Part shown: positions 1 through 5,605 of the stretch, one piece after another
Numbering within the stretch: position 1 is the stretch's first letter
How the letters are laid out: each line of letters opens with the position of its first letter
DNA from: Methanocorpusculum sp.
GTDB taxonomy: Archaea > Halobacteriota > Methanomicrobia > Methanomicrobiales > Methanocorpusculaceae
DNA: 6,714 nucleotides
Direction: 5' to 3'
Assembly (NCBI GenBank): GCA_029987235.1
Contig: DALTWF010000052.1
Span: 1 to 6,714 of the forward strand
Made by a program: the position numbers and the translations under genes
Notes under the pieces: generated by a model
Database searches by the model: none
The model's input: the letters and a program-made list of their open reading frames with translations, nothing else
What the model was told of the DNA's origin: nothing

Positions 1-1792
1 GACACTTGGTGGTCTTTGCCTTTGCATCGTACATGGCAACCATACCGCAGCGTGCGCAGACATACTGCTTAACTGCATCGGACTCATCAAGCAGCCGCTC
101 TTTGAGTGCCATTGCTGCTCCATGTCCAATCATAACATCACGTTCCATTTCTCCGAAACGCAGACCTCCTTCACGTGCACGACCTTCGGTCGGCTGACGG
201 GTTAAGACCTGAACCGGACCTCTGGAACGGGCATGCATCTTGGTAGATACCATGTGGTACAGTTTCTGATAGTAAATAACACCGACATAGATATCAGCCT
301 TGAATCTGCGGCCGGTGATACCGTCGTACATTACCTCACGACCGGTGTGGGCAAATCCTGCCTCGGTTAACTGGTGACGTAAAATCTGTTCACGGGTAAG
401 GTTGTCGTTTGCAACGTCTTCTCCGATTTCCTTGTTCTTTAACAGTCTCTCCTGTGCAAACTTGGAGTCGAAAATCTGCTTGACATTGGTTTTTCTGAAG
501 GAAGTTGCATTGACACGGGAACCTTCAAGAGAACCTGCTTTACCGCCGATCATTTCAAGCATGTGTCCGATGGTCATACGCGACGGTACTGCGTGCGGGT
601 TGATGACTAAGTCGGGTGCGATACCTGCAGCGGTAAACGGCATGTTTTCCTGCGGTGCGATTAAACCGCAGACACCTTTCTGACCGTGTCTGGATGCGAA
701 CTTGTCGCCGATTTCCGGAACTCTGAGGTCACGGGTTCTTACCTTGATAAGTCTTGAGGAGTTCTCGGACTCGGTGATAATGACAGTGTCGACAATACCT
801 GACTCGTTGCTTCTCATCGTAATGGATGTGTCCCGGCGTTTTTCGACTGCGATTAACTCGCCGGTTGGCTCTTCAAGGAATCTCGGCGGAGAGGTTTTTC
901 CGATTAAGACATCCTTTTCATGGACAATAGTCTCAGGGTTGATTACTCCGTCTTCGTCAAGATTTGCGTAGCTTCCCGGACCGTGAGAACCCTGCACATC
1001 ATCTTCAGGTCTTTCGATTCTGTCAACCTGTCCCCCCGGATAGCGGCGTTCTTCTCCTTCATAGGTTCTGAAGAAGTGGGAACGACCGAGTCCGCGCTCA
1101 ACAGAACCCTTGTTGAAGATAAGTGCATCTTCAATGTTGTATCCTTCATAAGAGATAATTGCAACTACGAAGTTCTGACCCTGCGGTCTGTTCTCGGAAC
1201 CGATTAACTCGGCTGCCTGGGTGTGGACCATCGGGACCTGGGCATAGTGAAGCATGTGACCGCGGGTATCAGGTCTCAGTTTCATGTTGGACTGGGCAAA
1301 ACCTAATGCCTGCTTAATCATACCTGCACCCATGGTAACACGCGGAGATGCATTGTGCTCCGGGAACGGAACATGTGCTGCTCCGATACCAAGGATAAGG
1401 GACGGGTCGATTTCAAGATGAGTGTGTTCTTCAGTTAACTCTTTTTCCTCGACTGCAATATATAAGTCATCTTCCTCTTCTGCATCAATAAATTCAATCT
1501 TACCTTCGTGAACAAGGTCGAGGAAGGTTGCAGCGCCGGTTCTTACGCGCTCAATATCTTCGTTGGTGACAGCAGGGACTCCGTGCTCAACAACGATTAA
1601 CGGGCGCCGTGCCCGTCCTCGGTCGGTATTGATTATGATTTCGTTTGAATAATCCTTGTAGGATATGTTGACTTCCGTGGAGACTTCACCGTTGCGCCTC
1701 ATCTGACGGAAGTTCTTCGTAAAGGTGACTGCATCATCAACTTTTCCGATTAATGCTCCGTCTACGAATACTCTTGCCATTTTCTTTTCCAT
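1..1792 (-). CDS. rpoB1: DNA-directed RNA polymerase subunit B' (Rpo2 C-terminal half), 3' end cut by window
   Basis: This is the C-terminal half of the second-largest archaeal RNA polymerase subunit. It supplies the hybrid-binding and wall regions and part of the catalytic centre. I translated 597 uninterrupted codons from the ATG at 1790-1792 to the window edge; the family is usually only slightly longer, so just the last few residues are missing. Visible hallmarks are YEGYNIEDALIFNK (about 215-228), GDKFASRHGQKGV (about 362-374, with the two active-site lysines), MPFTAAGIAPDLVINPHAVP (about 384-403), and the RFGEMERD clamp-anchor segment (about 545-552). Zinc-ribbon cysteines are at 579, 582 and 597, and the expected fourth lies outside. 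The start is two nucleotides after the rpoB2 stop, with GGGAG at 1802-1806 inside the rpoB2 end as ribosome binding site, so the two are probably translationally coupled. An alternative start at Met5 lacks such a site. Confidence 0.98.
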   Translation of the reverse strand, partial: MEKKMARVFVDGALIGKVDDAVTFTKNFRQMRRNGEVSTEVNISYKDYSNEIIINTDRGRARRPLIVVEHGVPAVTNEDIERVRTGAATFLDLVHEGKIEFIDAEEEDDLYIAVEEKELTEEHTHLEIDPSLILGIGAAHVPFPEHNASPRVTMGAGMIKQALGFAQSNMKLRPDTRGHMLHYAQVPMVHTQAAELIGSENRPQGQNFVVAIISYEGYNIEDALIFNKGSVERGLGRSHFFRTYEGEERRYPGGQVDRIERPEDDVQGSHGPGSYANLDEDGVINPETIVHEKDVLIGKTSPPRFLEEPTGELIAVEKRRDTSITMRSNESGIVDTVIITESENSSRLIKVRTRDLRVPEIGDKFASRHGQKGVCGLIAPQENMPFTAAGIAPDLVINPHAVPSRMTIGHMLEMIGGKAGSLEGSRVNATSFRKTNVKQIFDSKFAQERLLKNKEIGEDVANDNLTREQILRHQLTEAGFAHTGREVMYDGITGRRFKADIYVGVIYYQKLYHMVSTKMHARSRGPVQVLTRQPTEGRAREGGLRFGEMERDVMIGHGAAMALKERLLDESDAVKQYVCARCGMVAMYDAKAKTTKC

Positions 1793-1794
1793 AG

Positions 1795-3366
1795 TTACTC
1801 ACTCCCTATTGGCTTGATATCCATAGCCTGGATAATATGCAGAACCTCTTCTTCATCGGTTCCGTTGCTGACCTCGACTAACTGCGAGAAGTTCTTTACT
1901 AAACCGCAGTTCGGACCTTCCGGAGTCTCGGACGGACAGATTCTGCCCCACTGTGTTGGGTGCAGGTCACGGGCTTCGAAGTGCGGCTGGGAACGGGAAA
2001 GCGGGGAAATCACACGGCGAAGGTGCGAGATGACCGACATGTTGTCAATGCGGTCCATAAGCTGCGATACACCGGTACGTCCTCCGACCCAGTTACCTGT
2101 TGCAAGCGGGTGGATTAATCTTTCCGTAAGAACATCTGCACGGACCACAGTACCGATTGCAAGTTCTCTGTGTCTCATTGAGGCACGCTCAAGCTGGTAT
2201 TTTACATCACGGGTAAGTCTGTTGAGGGAAATACGGAACAGATCTTCCATTAAATCACCGGCAAGCTTTAAGCGCTTGTTTGAGTAGTGGTCTTTATCAT
2301 CGGTTCTCCTCTTGTTTAAGGAAAGGTCGAAACATGCCTCTGCCATTCTGCCGAGGAACTCTGCCTTTGCTGCACGGACTTCTTTTGCATATGCTGCATA
2401 TGCCTCGTCCCCCGGCTTTACATCGCCCGGAACAAGGTAGTTTAAGTGCGGCAGGAGATAGGAGTCAAGCACGAACTCGGCACGCTTCTTCTGATAATCC
2501 TTGGTCTGGTTCGGTGCAAGTTTCTTACCGACATACATGATACCCTCTTCAACGGTGGAACACTCAGATTCTTCGAGGTTCTGCATCATGTAGGTTAAGA
2601 TGTCTTCATCAAGGGAGACGGCAGATACAATCTCTTCATCAGACTCAAGACCAAGTGCACGCATAAGGTCTGCGAATCTGAGGTGACCGGCAACCGACGG
2701 GAAGGAGACTTCAAGGAGGTTCTTCTTGTTCTTTTCAACAACAACAAGTGCTCTGTAGCCGCGGAACTGGGAGAATACCTTTGCAACATGAACAAGTTCA
2801 TTGTATCTCTCTGTGTATTCGGTCATGATTTTGTTGGATGCAAGGTCTTCAAGAGTCATAAGAACGCGTTCGGTTCCGTTGACAATGAAATATCCTCCCG
2901 GGTCGCAGGGGTCTTCTCCCTGCTCGGTACGCTCCGGGCTGGAAAGTCCGTAGAGGTTGCATACTTTGCTGCCAATCATTACCGGCAGTTGTCCGATGTT
3001 GACTTCCTGGGTGCTTAAAGTAGTTTCTTCTGATGGAAGAGATCTGTCGCCCTGGTGAAGAGTCATCTCTAAAATCATCGGTGCAGCATAGGTTAAGTTG
3101 CGGAGACGGGCCTCAGTCGGGAAGAGACTGGACTGGGAACCGTCTGCTTCACGAACGATTGGTTTTTCAACGCGGATTTTACCGAGTTCAACCCACACGT
3201 CCGCCTGGTTTTTACCGCGGTTGACAATTTCGGTTTCTACAATCTTCTGTTCGTCAACGACCTTCTGAAGGTTGTATTCGATGAAGTTGTTGTAGGATTC
3301 TAACTGGTGTCTTGCGACATCGCCTTCGTTAAAGTAGGCTCTGGATAATACGCTTCTGTCGATCAT
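1795..3366 (-). CDS. rpoB2: DNA-directed RNA polymerase subunit B'' (Rpo2 N-terminal half)
   Basis: This 523-aa protein is the N-terminal half of the RNA polymerase B subunit (protrusion, lobe and fork). It assembles with B', the product of the next gene. Recognisable segments are the early EARLRNLTYAAPM (about 85-97), GGYFIVNGTERVLM (about 157-170), DDKDHYSNKRLKLAG (about 356-370), LATGNWVGGRTGVSQ (about 421-435) and HPTQWGRICPSETPEGPNCG (about 469-488, fork region). The protein ends soon after, as expected for the split found in methanogens, Archaeoglobales and Halobacteria; Crenarchaeota keep B in one piece. The start ATG lies 8 nt after the rpoH stop, with GGTG (3371-3374) directly adjoining that stop. 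No frameshift or missing core motif is seen. Length and motifs make the call secure. Confidence 0.99.
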   Translation of the reverse strand: MIDRSVLSRAYFNEGDVARHQLESYNNFIEYNLQKVVDEQKIVETEIVNRGKNQADVWVELGKIRVEKPIVREADGSQSSLFPTEARLRNLTYAAPMILEMTLHQGDRSLPSEETTLSTQEVNIGQLPVMIGSKVCNLYGLSSPERTEQGEDPCDPGGYFIVNGTERVLMTLEDLASNKIMTEYTERYNELVHVAKVFSQFRGYRALVVVEKNKKNLLEVSFPSVAGHLRFADLMRALGLESDEEIVSAVSLDEDILTYMMQNLEESECSTVEEGIMYVGKKLAPNQTKDYQKKRAEFVLDSYLLPHLNYLVPGDVKPGDEAYAAYAKEVRAAKAEFLGRMAEACFDLSLNKRRTDDKDHYSNKRLKLAGDLMEDLFRISLNRLTRDVKYQLERASMRHRELAIGTVVRADVLTERLIHPLATGNWVGGRTGVSQLMDRIDNMSVISHLRRVISPLSRSQPHFEARDLHPTQWGRICPSETPEGPNCGLVKNFSQLVEVSNGTDEEEVLHIIQAMDIKPIGSE

Positions 3367-3374
3367 GATTCACC

Positions 3375-3626
3375 TTATTTCTTCGGGCGTCTTACGACGA
3401 GTCTGTATGAAGTGGCTTCTCCTGCGGTCTGGGATTTTCTGATGATGCGAAGAACGTTTCCGGGCTTTCCGCCGCAGGCTTTTACTGCGGGGTCATCATG
3501 ATAAATCTTCGGTAACTGATCTTCGGTGATATCAAACTGATGGAGGAGTGTTTCCACTTCTTCGGGTTCCATGATCTGATGGTCAGGGACCATGTCATGC
3601 AGTAATACGTGTAGTCTGGTTGTCAT
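3375..3626 (-). CDS. rpoH: DNA-directed RNA polymerase subunit H (Rpo5)
   Basis: This 83-aa protein matches the archaeal H subunit, which corresponds to the C-terminal assembly domain of eukaryotic Rpb5 and binds the polymerase jaw. The family pattern is clear: HDMVPDHQIMEPEEVETLL (about 10-28), QLPKIYHDDPAVK (about 37-49), a glycine-rich turn GGKPGNVLRIIRKS (about 52-65), then TAGEATSYRLVV (about 67-78). It is the first gene of the cluster rpoH-rpoB2-rpoB1; in archaea this order normally continues into rpoA1 and rpoA2, which would lie beyond the left edge. The start ATG has AGGAG at 3631-3635, four nucleotides upstream, which fixes the start. The 297 bp upstream of it carries no gene and may hold the operon promoter and a structured leader. 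Confidence 0.97.
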   Translation of the reverse strand: MTTRLHVLLHDMVPDHQIMEPEEVETLLHQFDITEDQLPKIYHDDPAVKACGGKPGNVLRIIRKSQTAGEATSYRLVVRRPKK

Positions 3627-3923
3627 GTAGCTCCTAATCAGATTCTTTGTGAATACGGTGTCTTAGCTGCTGATTACTGGTAGCTGATGTCTATGCGCGA
3701 GGCATAGTCATTTCGTATGTGTCTATTTATTGCGCGCGGGACATCATTGCGCGGGTCTGTTTTTCTTTGACCGGGAGAATAGGGTACGCTAATCAGATAA
3801 AGCGGTTCCTGGTCTGTGGAGTGAGTAAAATTACGTACACCCAACGGGTGATACGGCACGCAAACGGAAATTGAATAGGGTGTTCTTCGCGATTGAACTT
3901 CCCTGAAAACCGTGTACGTGAAG
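3627..3923 (-). other. Gene-free region between tRNA-Lys and rpoH, likely leader of the RNA polymerase operon
   Basis: No credible gene is present in these 297 bp. Read on the minus strand, the direction of both neighbours, the region starts with a weak T4 run (3906-3909) just after tRNA-Lys, passes through several inverted repeats, and ends with the rpoH ribosome binding site. A weak TATA-like sequence AATAAATA (3724-3731) preceded by GC could drive rpoH with a leader of roughly 75 nt. GCTTTATC (3795-3802) is a second weak option. A perfect 6-bp hairpin, CTATGC / GCATAG with a 5-nt loop, lies at 3691-3707. A ten-base sequence, ATCTGATTAG on the minus strand, occurs twice (3634-3643 and 3789-3798), the first copy running into the rpoH ribosome binding site. 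Whether rpoH has its own promoter or is read through from tRNA-Lys cannot be decided by reading. Confidence 0.55.
3833..3919 (-). repeat. Cluster of competing inverted repeats downstream of tRNA-Lys
   Basis: On the minus strand the segment GGGTGTACGT (3842 down to 3833) can pair with three upstream segments. These are ACGTACAC (3919 to 3912, 8 bp), ACACCC (3883 to 3878, 6 bp) and CACCC (3850 to 3846). The third pairing makes a local hairpin at 3834-3855 with a 3-nt loop and a one-base bulge before four more pairs. A separate stem, AGGG/CCCT plus GTTC/GAAC, spans 3877-3904. The pairings share bases, so only some can form at once. This could be an RNA switch, a small RNA, or only chance structure. 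Confidence 0.4.
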
Positions 3924-3997
3924 CGGGCCACGAGGGAGTTGAACCCCCGACCTGCGGATTAAAAGTCCGACGATCTGCCTGACTGATCTAGTGGCCC
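3924..3997 (-). tRNA. tRNA-Lys (anticodon UUU)
   Basis: The minus strand folds into a complete cloverleaf of 74 nt. It has acceptor GGGCCAC/GTGGCCC with discriminator G, a D arm GATC/GATC around a GG-containing loop, anticodon loop CTTTTAA with anticodon TTT, and a T arm GGGGG/CCCTC around TTCAACT. UUU reads the lysine codons AAA and AAG. CCA is not encoded (the next bases are CTT), so it must be added by CCA-adding enzyme. There is no intron. The outermost anticodon-stem pair (27-43) is a U-C mismatch and one T-stem pair is G-U; the rest is regular. Its promoter lies in the divergent region shared with rfcS. Confidence 0.96.
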
Positions 3998-4011
3998 TTT
4001 CGCACTTTGTG

Positions 4012-4041
4012 CATAATTAGAATGATGTGTGAGAATATAAA
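4012..4041 (-). promoter_or_regulatory. tRNA-Lys promoter: TATA box and start region
   Basis: On the minus strand an archaeal TATA box TTTATATT (4034-4041) lies 21 nt before GCACAAAG, whose first G (4012) sits about 25 nt from the box centre, where archaeal transcription normally begins. That predicts a 15-nt 5' leader to be removed by RNase P. The leader begins with GCAC-AAA-GTGC (4002-4012), a small perfect hairpin. The same box-spacer-GCACAAAG layout precedes tRNA-Pro in this window. The box is also TATA-like on the plus strand (AATATAAAT), so it could serve rfcS too. Confidence 0.75.
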
Positions 4042-4046
4042 TGTTT

Positions 4047-4072
4047 GGTTTTATCAGGTGCTGTGCAAAACC
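4047..4072. repeat. Perfect inverted repeat GGTTTT-N14-AAAACC in the tRNA-Lys/rfcS divergent region
   Basis: The arms are at 4047-4052 and 4067-4072, with centres 20 bp apart, about two helical turns. This spacing would suit a dimeric DNA-binding protein. It lies between the tRNA-Lys TATA box and the proposed rfcS TATA-like box. No known operator is recognised, and a chance occurrence is possible. Confidence 0.35.
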
Positions 4073-4077
4073 GTACA

Positions 4078-4085
4078 GATATAAC
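4078..4085 (+). promoter_or_regulatory. Possible rfcS TATA box (leaderless mRNA)
   Basis: GATATAAC is centred 26-28 bp before the rfcS ATG at 4109. Transcription would therefore begin at or next to the start codon. The 20 bases before the ATG contain no purine-rich ribosome binding site, unlike rpoH, rpoB2, rpoB1 and the DUF89 gene, which fits a leaderless transcript. The alternative is the box at 4034-4041, giving a leader of about 45 nt without a ribosome binding site. Confidence 0.5.
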
Positions 4086-4108
4086 TCATCCGAAACAAAT
4101 AGTAGTGT

Positions 4109-5071
4109 ATGGAATCTTCGCCTGAAATATGGATAGAAAAATACCGGCCGCACAATCTTTCGGAAGTTGCAGGACAAGAGGATGTGGTAAACCGGCTCAA
4201 AGCATATGTTTCTTCAAAATCCCTGCCGCATCTGCTTTTTACCGGTTCGGCAGGCGTGGGCAAAACCACATGTGCTGTGGCTCTTGCGCGCGAGATGTTC
4301 AGCGATACATGGAGCATGAATTTCCGCGAATTAAATGCATCTGACGAGCGCGGTATTGATGTGGTCCGCAATCAGATAAAGCAGTTCGCGCGGACATCAC
4401 CATTAGGCGATGCAACGTTTAAAATACTCTTCCTTGATGAAGCAGATGCACTTACGCAGGATGCACAGGCCGCTCTTCGCCGTACAATGGAAAATTATGC
4501 GGAGACTTGCCGGTTTATTCTTTCGTGCAACTATTCTTCCAAGATTATTGACCCGATTCAGTCGCGGTGTGCGATTTACCGGTTCAGACCGCTTGATGAT
4601 GATGCAGTCTGCCGCGAGATGGAGCGTATTGCGAAAAACGAGGGTATCACTGTTGACGAAAGCGCATATATCGCAATTTCCTATGTTGCCATGGGTGATA
4701 TGCGCAAGGCGATTAACGCGCTTCAGGGTGCGGCGATTGTTTCCGACGTGGTAACGGCCGAAAATATCTATGCGATTACGTCAAATGCAAAGCCGGAGGA
4801 GATTGAGCAGTTATTACAGTACTGTTTCGAGGGTGATTTCGAAACAGCAGAGCGCGCGCTTCATTCGCTTATGTATGACCGGGGAATAGCCCCGAATGAA
4901 CTGTTAAATCAGATTTACCGCACGATTTCGGCATCAAAGGATATTGACCAGCGGGTGAAGGTGGATTTAATTGACGCGGTAGGCGAAGCGGATTTCAGAA
5001 TCAGCGAAGGAGCGGACGCGGATATTCAGATGGATGCGCTTCTGGCACGGTTTGTGAAGGCAAAACTCTGA
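4109..5071 (+). CDS. rfcS: Replication factor C small subunit (clamp loader)
   Basis: This 320-aa AAA+ ATPase is the archaeal RFC small subunit. With the large subunit it forms the pentameric loader that opens the PCNA clamp at primer-template junctions. The N-terminal IWIEKYRPHNLSEVAGQ (about 7-23) is the RFC signature. Walker A is GSAGVGKTT (46-54), Walker B LFLDEAD (107-113), sensor 1 around FILSCNYSSKII (136-147), the SRC arginine-finger motif at 152-154, and sensor 2 around GDMRKAINALQG (196-207). The C-terminal helical collar domain is complete, and the length is typical. The Walker A has GSAG where many relatives have GPxG, a mild variant. The start is set by the conserved IWIEKYRP lying directly behind the first Met. 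It is divergent from tRNA-Lys and convergent with the next gene, so it appears to be monocistronic. Confidence 0.98.
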   Translation: MESSPEIWIEKYRPHNLSEVAGQEDVVNRLKAYVSSKSLPHLLFTGSAGVGKTTCAVALAREMFSDTWSMNFRELNASDERGIDVVRNQIKQFARTSPLGDATFKILFLDEADALTQDAQAALRRTMENYAETCRFILSCNYSSKIIDPIQSRCAIYRFRPLDDDAVCREMERIAKNEGITVDESAYIAISYVAMGDMRKAINALQGAAIVSDVVTAENIYAITSNAKPEEIEQLLQYCFEGDFETAERALHSLMYDRGIAPNELLNQIYRTISASKDIDQRVKVDLIDAVGEADFRISEGADADIQMDALLARFVKAKL

Positions 5072-5088
5072 TTTTTTCAAAAAAAAAA
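5072..5088. terminator. Bidirectional oligo-T terminator between convergent genes
   Basis: The entire 17-bp spacer is T6-C-A10. Reading plus, six T follow the rfcS stop codon immediately. Reading minus, ten T follow the stop of the 86-aa membrane protein. Archaeal RNA polymerase terminates at oligo-T in the non-template strand without needing a hairpin, so one tract can serve each direction. Confidence 0.8.
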
Positions 5089-5349
5089 TTATCTGAGATC
5101 CTTTCTTGCGCGCATAATAAAAACAAGTGTCAGAATTACCCAGAAGAAAAGAACAAGAAGGACGAACATCGCAAGCATTGTCGATTTTATCACGACAGCT
5201 GCAAATAATGCTCCTGATGCGAGAATTATAAAAATAATGAAACAGATTAAAAACATCCGAATCTGGCGCTTTTTCTCATAATCCGGAATCTTTGAAACCC
5301 GCTGTATCGTCCCGGCATCAATGTCGGGTATCTCAGGCATGGTAGACAT
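5089..5349 (-). CDS. Small two-helix membrane protein, function unknown
   Basis: This 86-aa protein has a polar N-terminus of about 30 residues, then two strongly hydrophobic stretches. They run from FLICFIIFIILASGALFAA to VVI (about 33-54) and from MLAMFVLLVLFFWVILTLVF onward (about 58-78), separated by a short KST turn. Basic residues before the first helix (KKRQIR, 26-31) and after the second (RARKDLR, 80-86) suggest both ends face the cytoplasm, forming a helical hairpin. There is no signal peptide and no recognised domain. It lies 25 bp after the 76-aa gene on the same strand and is probably the last gene of that unit. No ribosome binding site is visible before Met1 or Met4, so the exact start is uncertain. 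TATAAACT on the minus strand at about 5394-5401, inside the upstream gene, could be an internal promoter. Confidence 0.75.
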   Translation of the reverse strand: MSTMPEIPDIDAGTIQRVSKIPDYEKKRQIRMFLICFIIFIILASGALFAAVVIKSTMLAMFVLLVLFFWVILTLVFIMRARKDLR

Positions 5350-5365
5350 ACTTATTATTTAGCGC

Positions 5366-5386
5366 GGAAAACAATTACAGTTTTCC
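5366..5386. repeat. Perfect 7-bp inverted repeat over the stop codon of the 76-aa gene
   Basis: GGAAAAC (5366-5372) and GTTTTCC (5380-5386) are exact reverse complements around a 7-base loop, which contains the TAA stop of the 76-aa gene. It precedes the membrane-protein start by 16 bp. As RNA it would form a stem-loop at the gene junction; as DNA it could be an operator. No T-run follows, so it does not look like a terminator. Confidence 0.5.
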
Positions 5387-5605
5387 TATCCGCAGTTTAT
5401 ATGCTTCAAGAGCAGCGGCGTATTCCGGGGATTCTTCAAAGCCTTCGGATACAAACAAAGCGGCTTCTTCGCGGGCAAGTTGTTCGATGCCGGATGTGTC
5501 ATAAAAACTTGCCCCCATTGAATTGCCGAGATTCTGCATAACCATGCGGCCCAGTTCGTCATCAGTCATTTCACGGTGAAGATGCCGCACCCGTCTTCTT
5601 TTCAT
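5375..5605 (-). CDS. Conserved-looking small protein of unknown function, coupled to DUF89 phosphatase
   Basis: The product is 76 aa. I do not recognise the family. The N-terminus is strongly basic (KRRRVRHLHR, 2-11), followed by TDDELGRMVMQNLGNSMGAS (14-33). The remainder is acidic and probably helical (IEQLAREEAALF, EESPEYAAALEAYKLRI). There are no cysteines, membrane segments or signal peptide. The start at 5603-5605 overlaps the DUF89 stop as ATGA and has GAGG at 5611-5614, five bases upstream, so translational coupling is likely. A longer reading from 5671 would run deep inside the DUF89 gene and has no support. The tight overlap suggests a role linked to the phosphatase, perhaps as partner or regulator, but that is inference from position only. 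Confidence 0.72.
   Translation of the reverse strand: MKRRRVRHLHREMTDDELGRMVMQNLGNSMGASFYDTSGIEQLAREEAALFVSEGFEESPEYAAALEAYKLRIGKL

Noticed and set aside
402..1207. Several short plus-strand reading frames
   Set aside because: All are antisense shadows of rpoB1, which translates without interruption on the minus strand across the whole stretch.
1814..2287. Plus-strand reading frame of 157 codons
   Set aside because: It lies fully antisense to the unmistakable rpoB2 gene, has no ribosome binding site, and its composition looks like a codon-use shadow.
3627..3923. RNase P RNA, 7S RNA or box C/D guide RNA in the rpoH leader
   Set aside because: I found no conserved core of RNase P or 7S RNA, and TGATG and CTGA elements do not line up as a C/D box pair.
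3674..3931. Minus-strand reading frame of 85 codons between tRNA-Lys and rpoH
   Set aside because: It starts with GTG inside the tRNA-Lys acceptor stem, has no internal Met, no ribosome binding site and no recognisable protein features.
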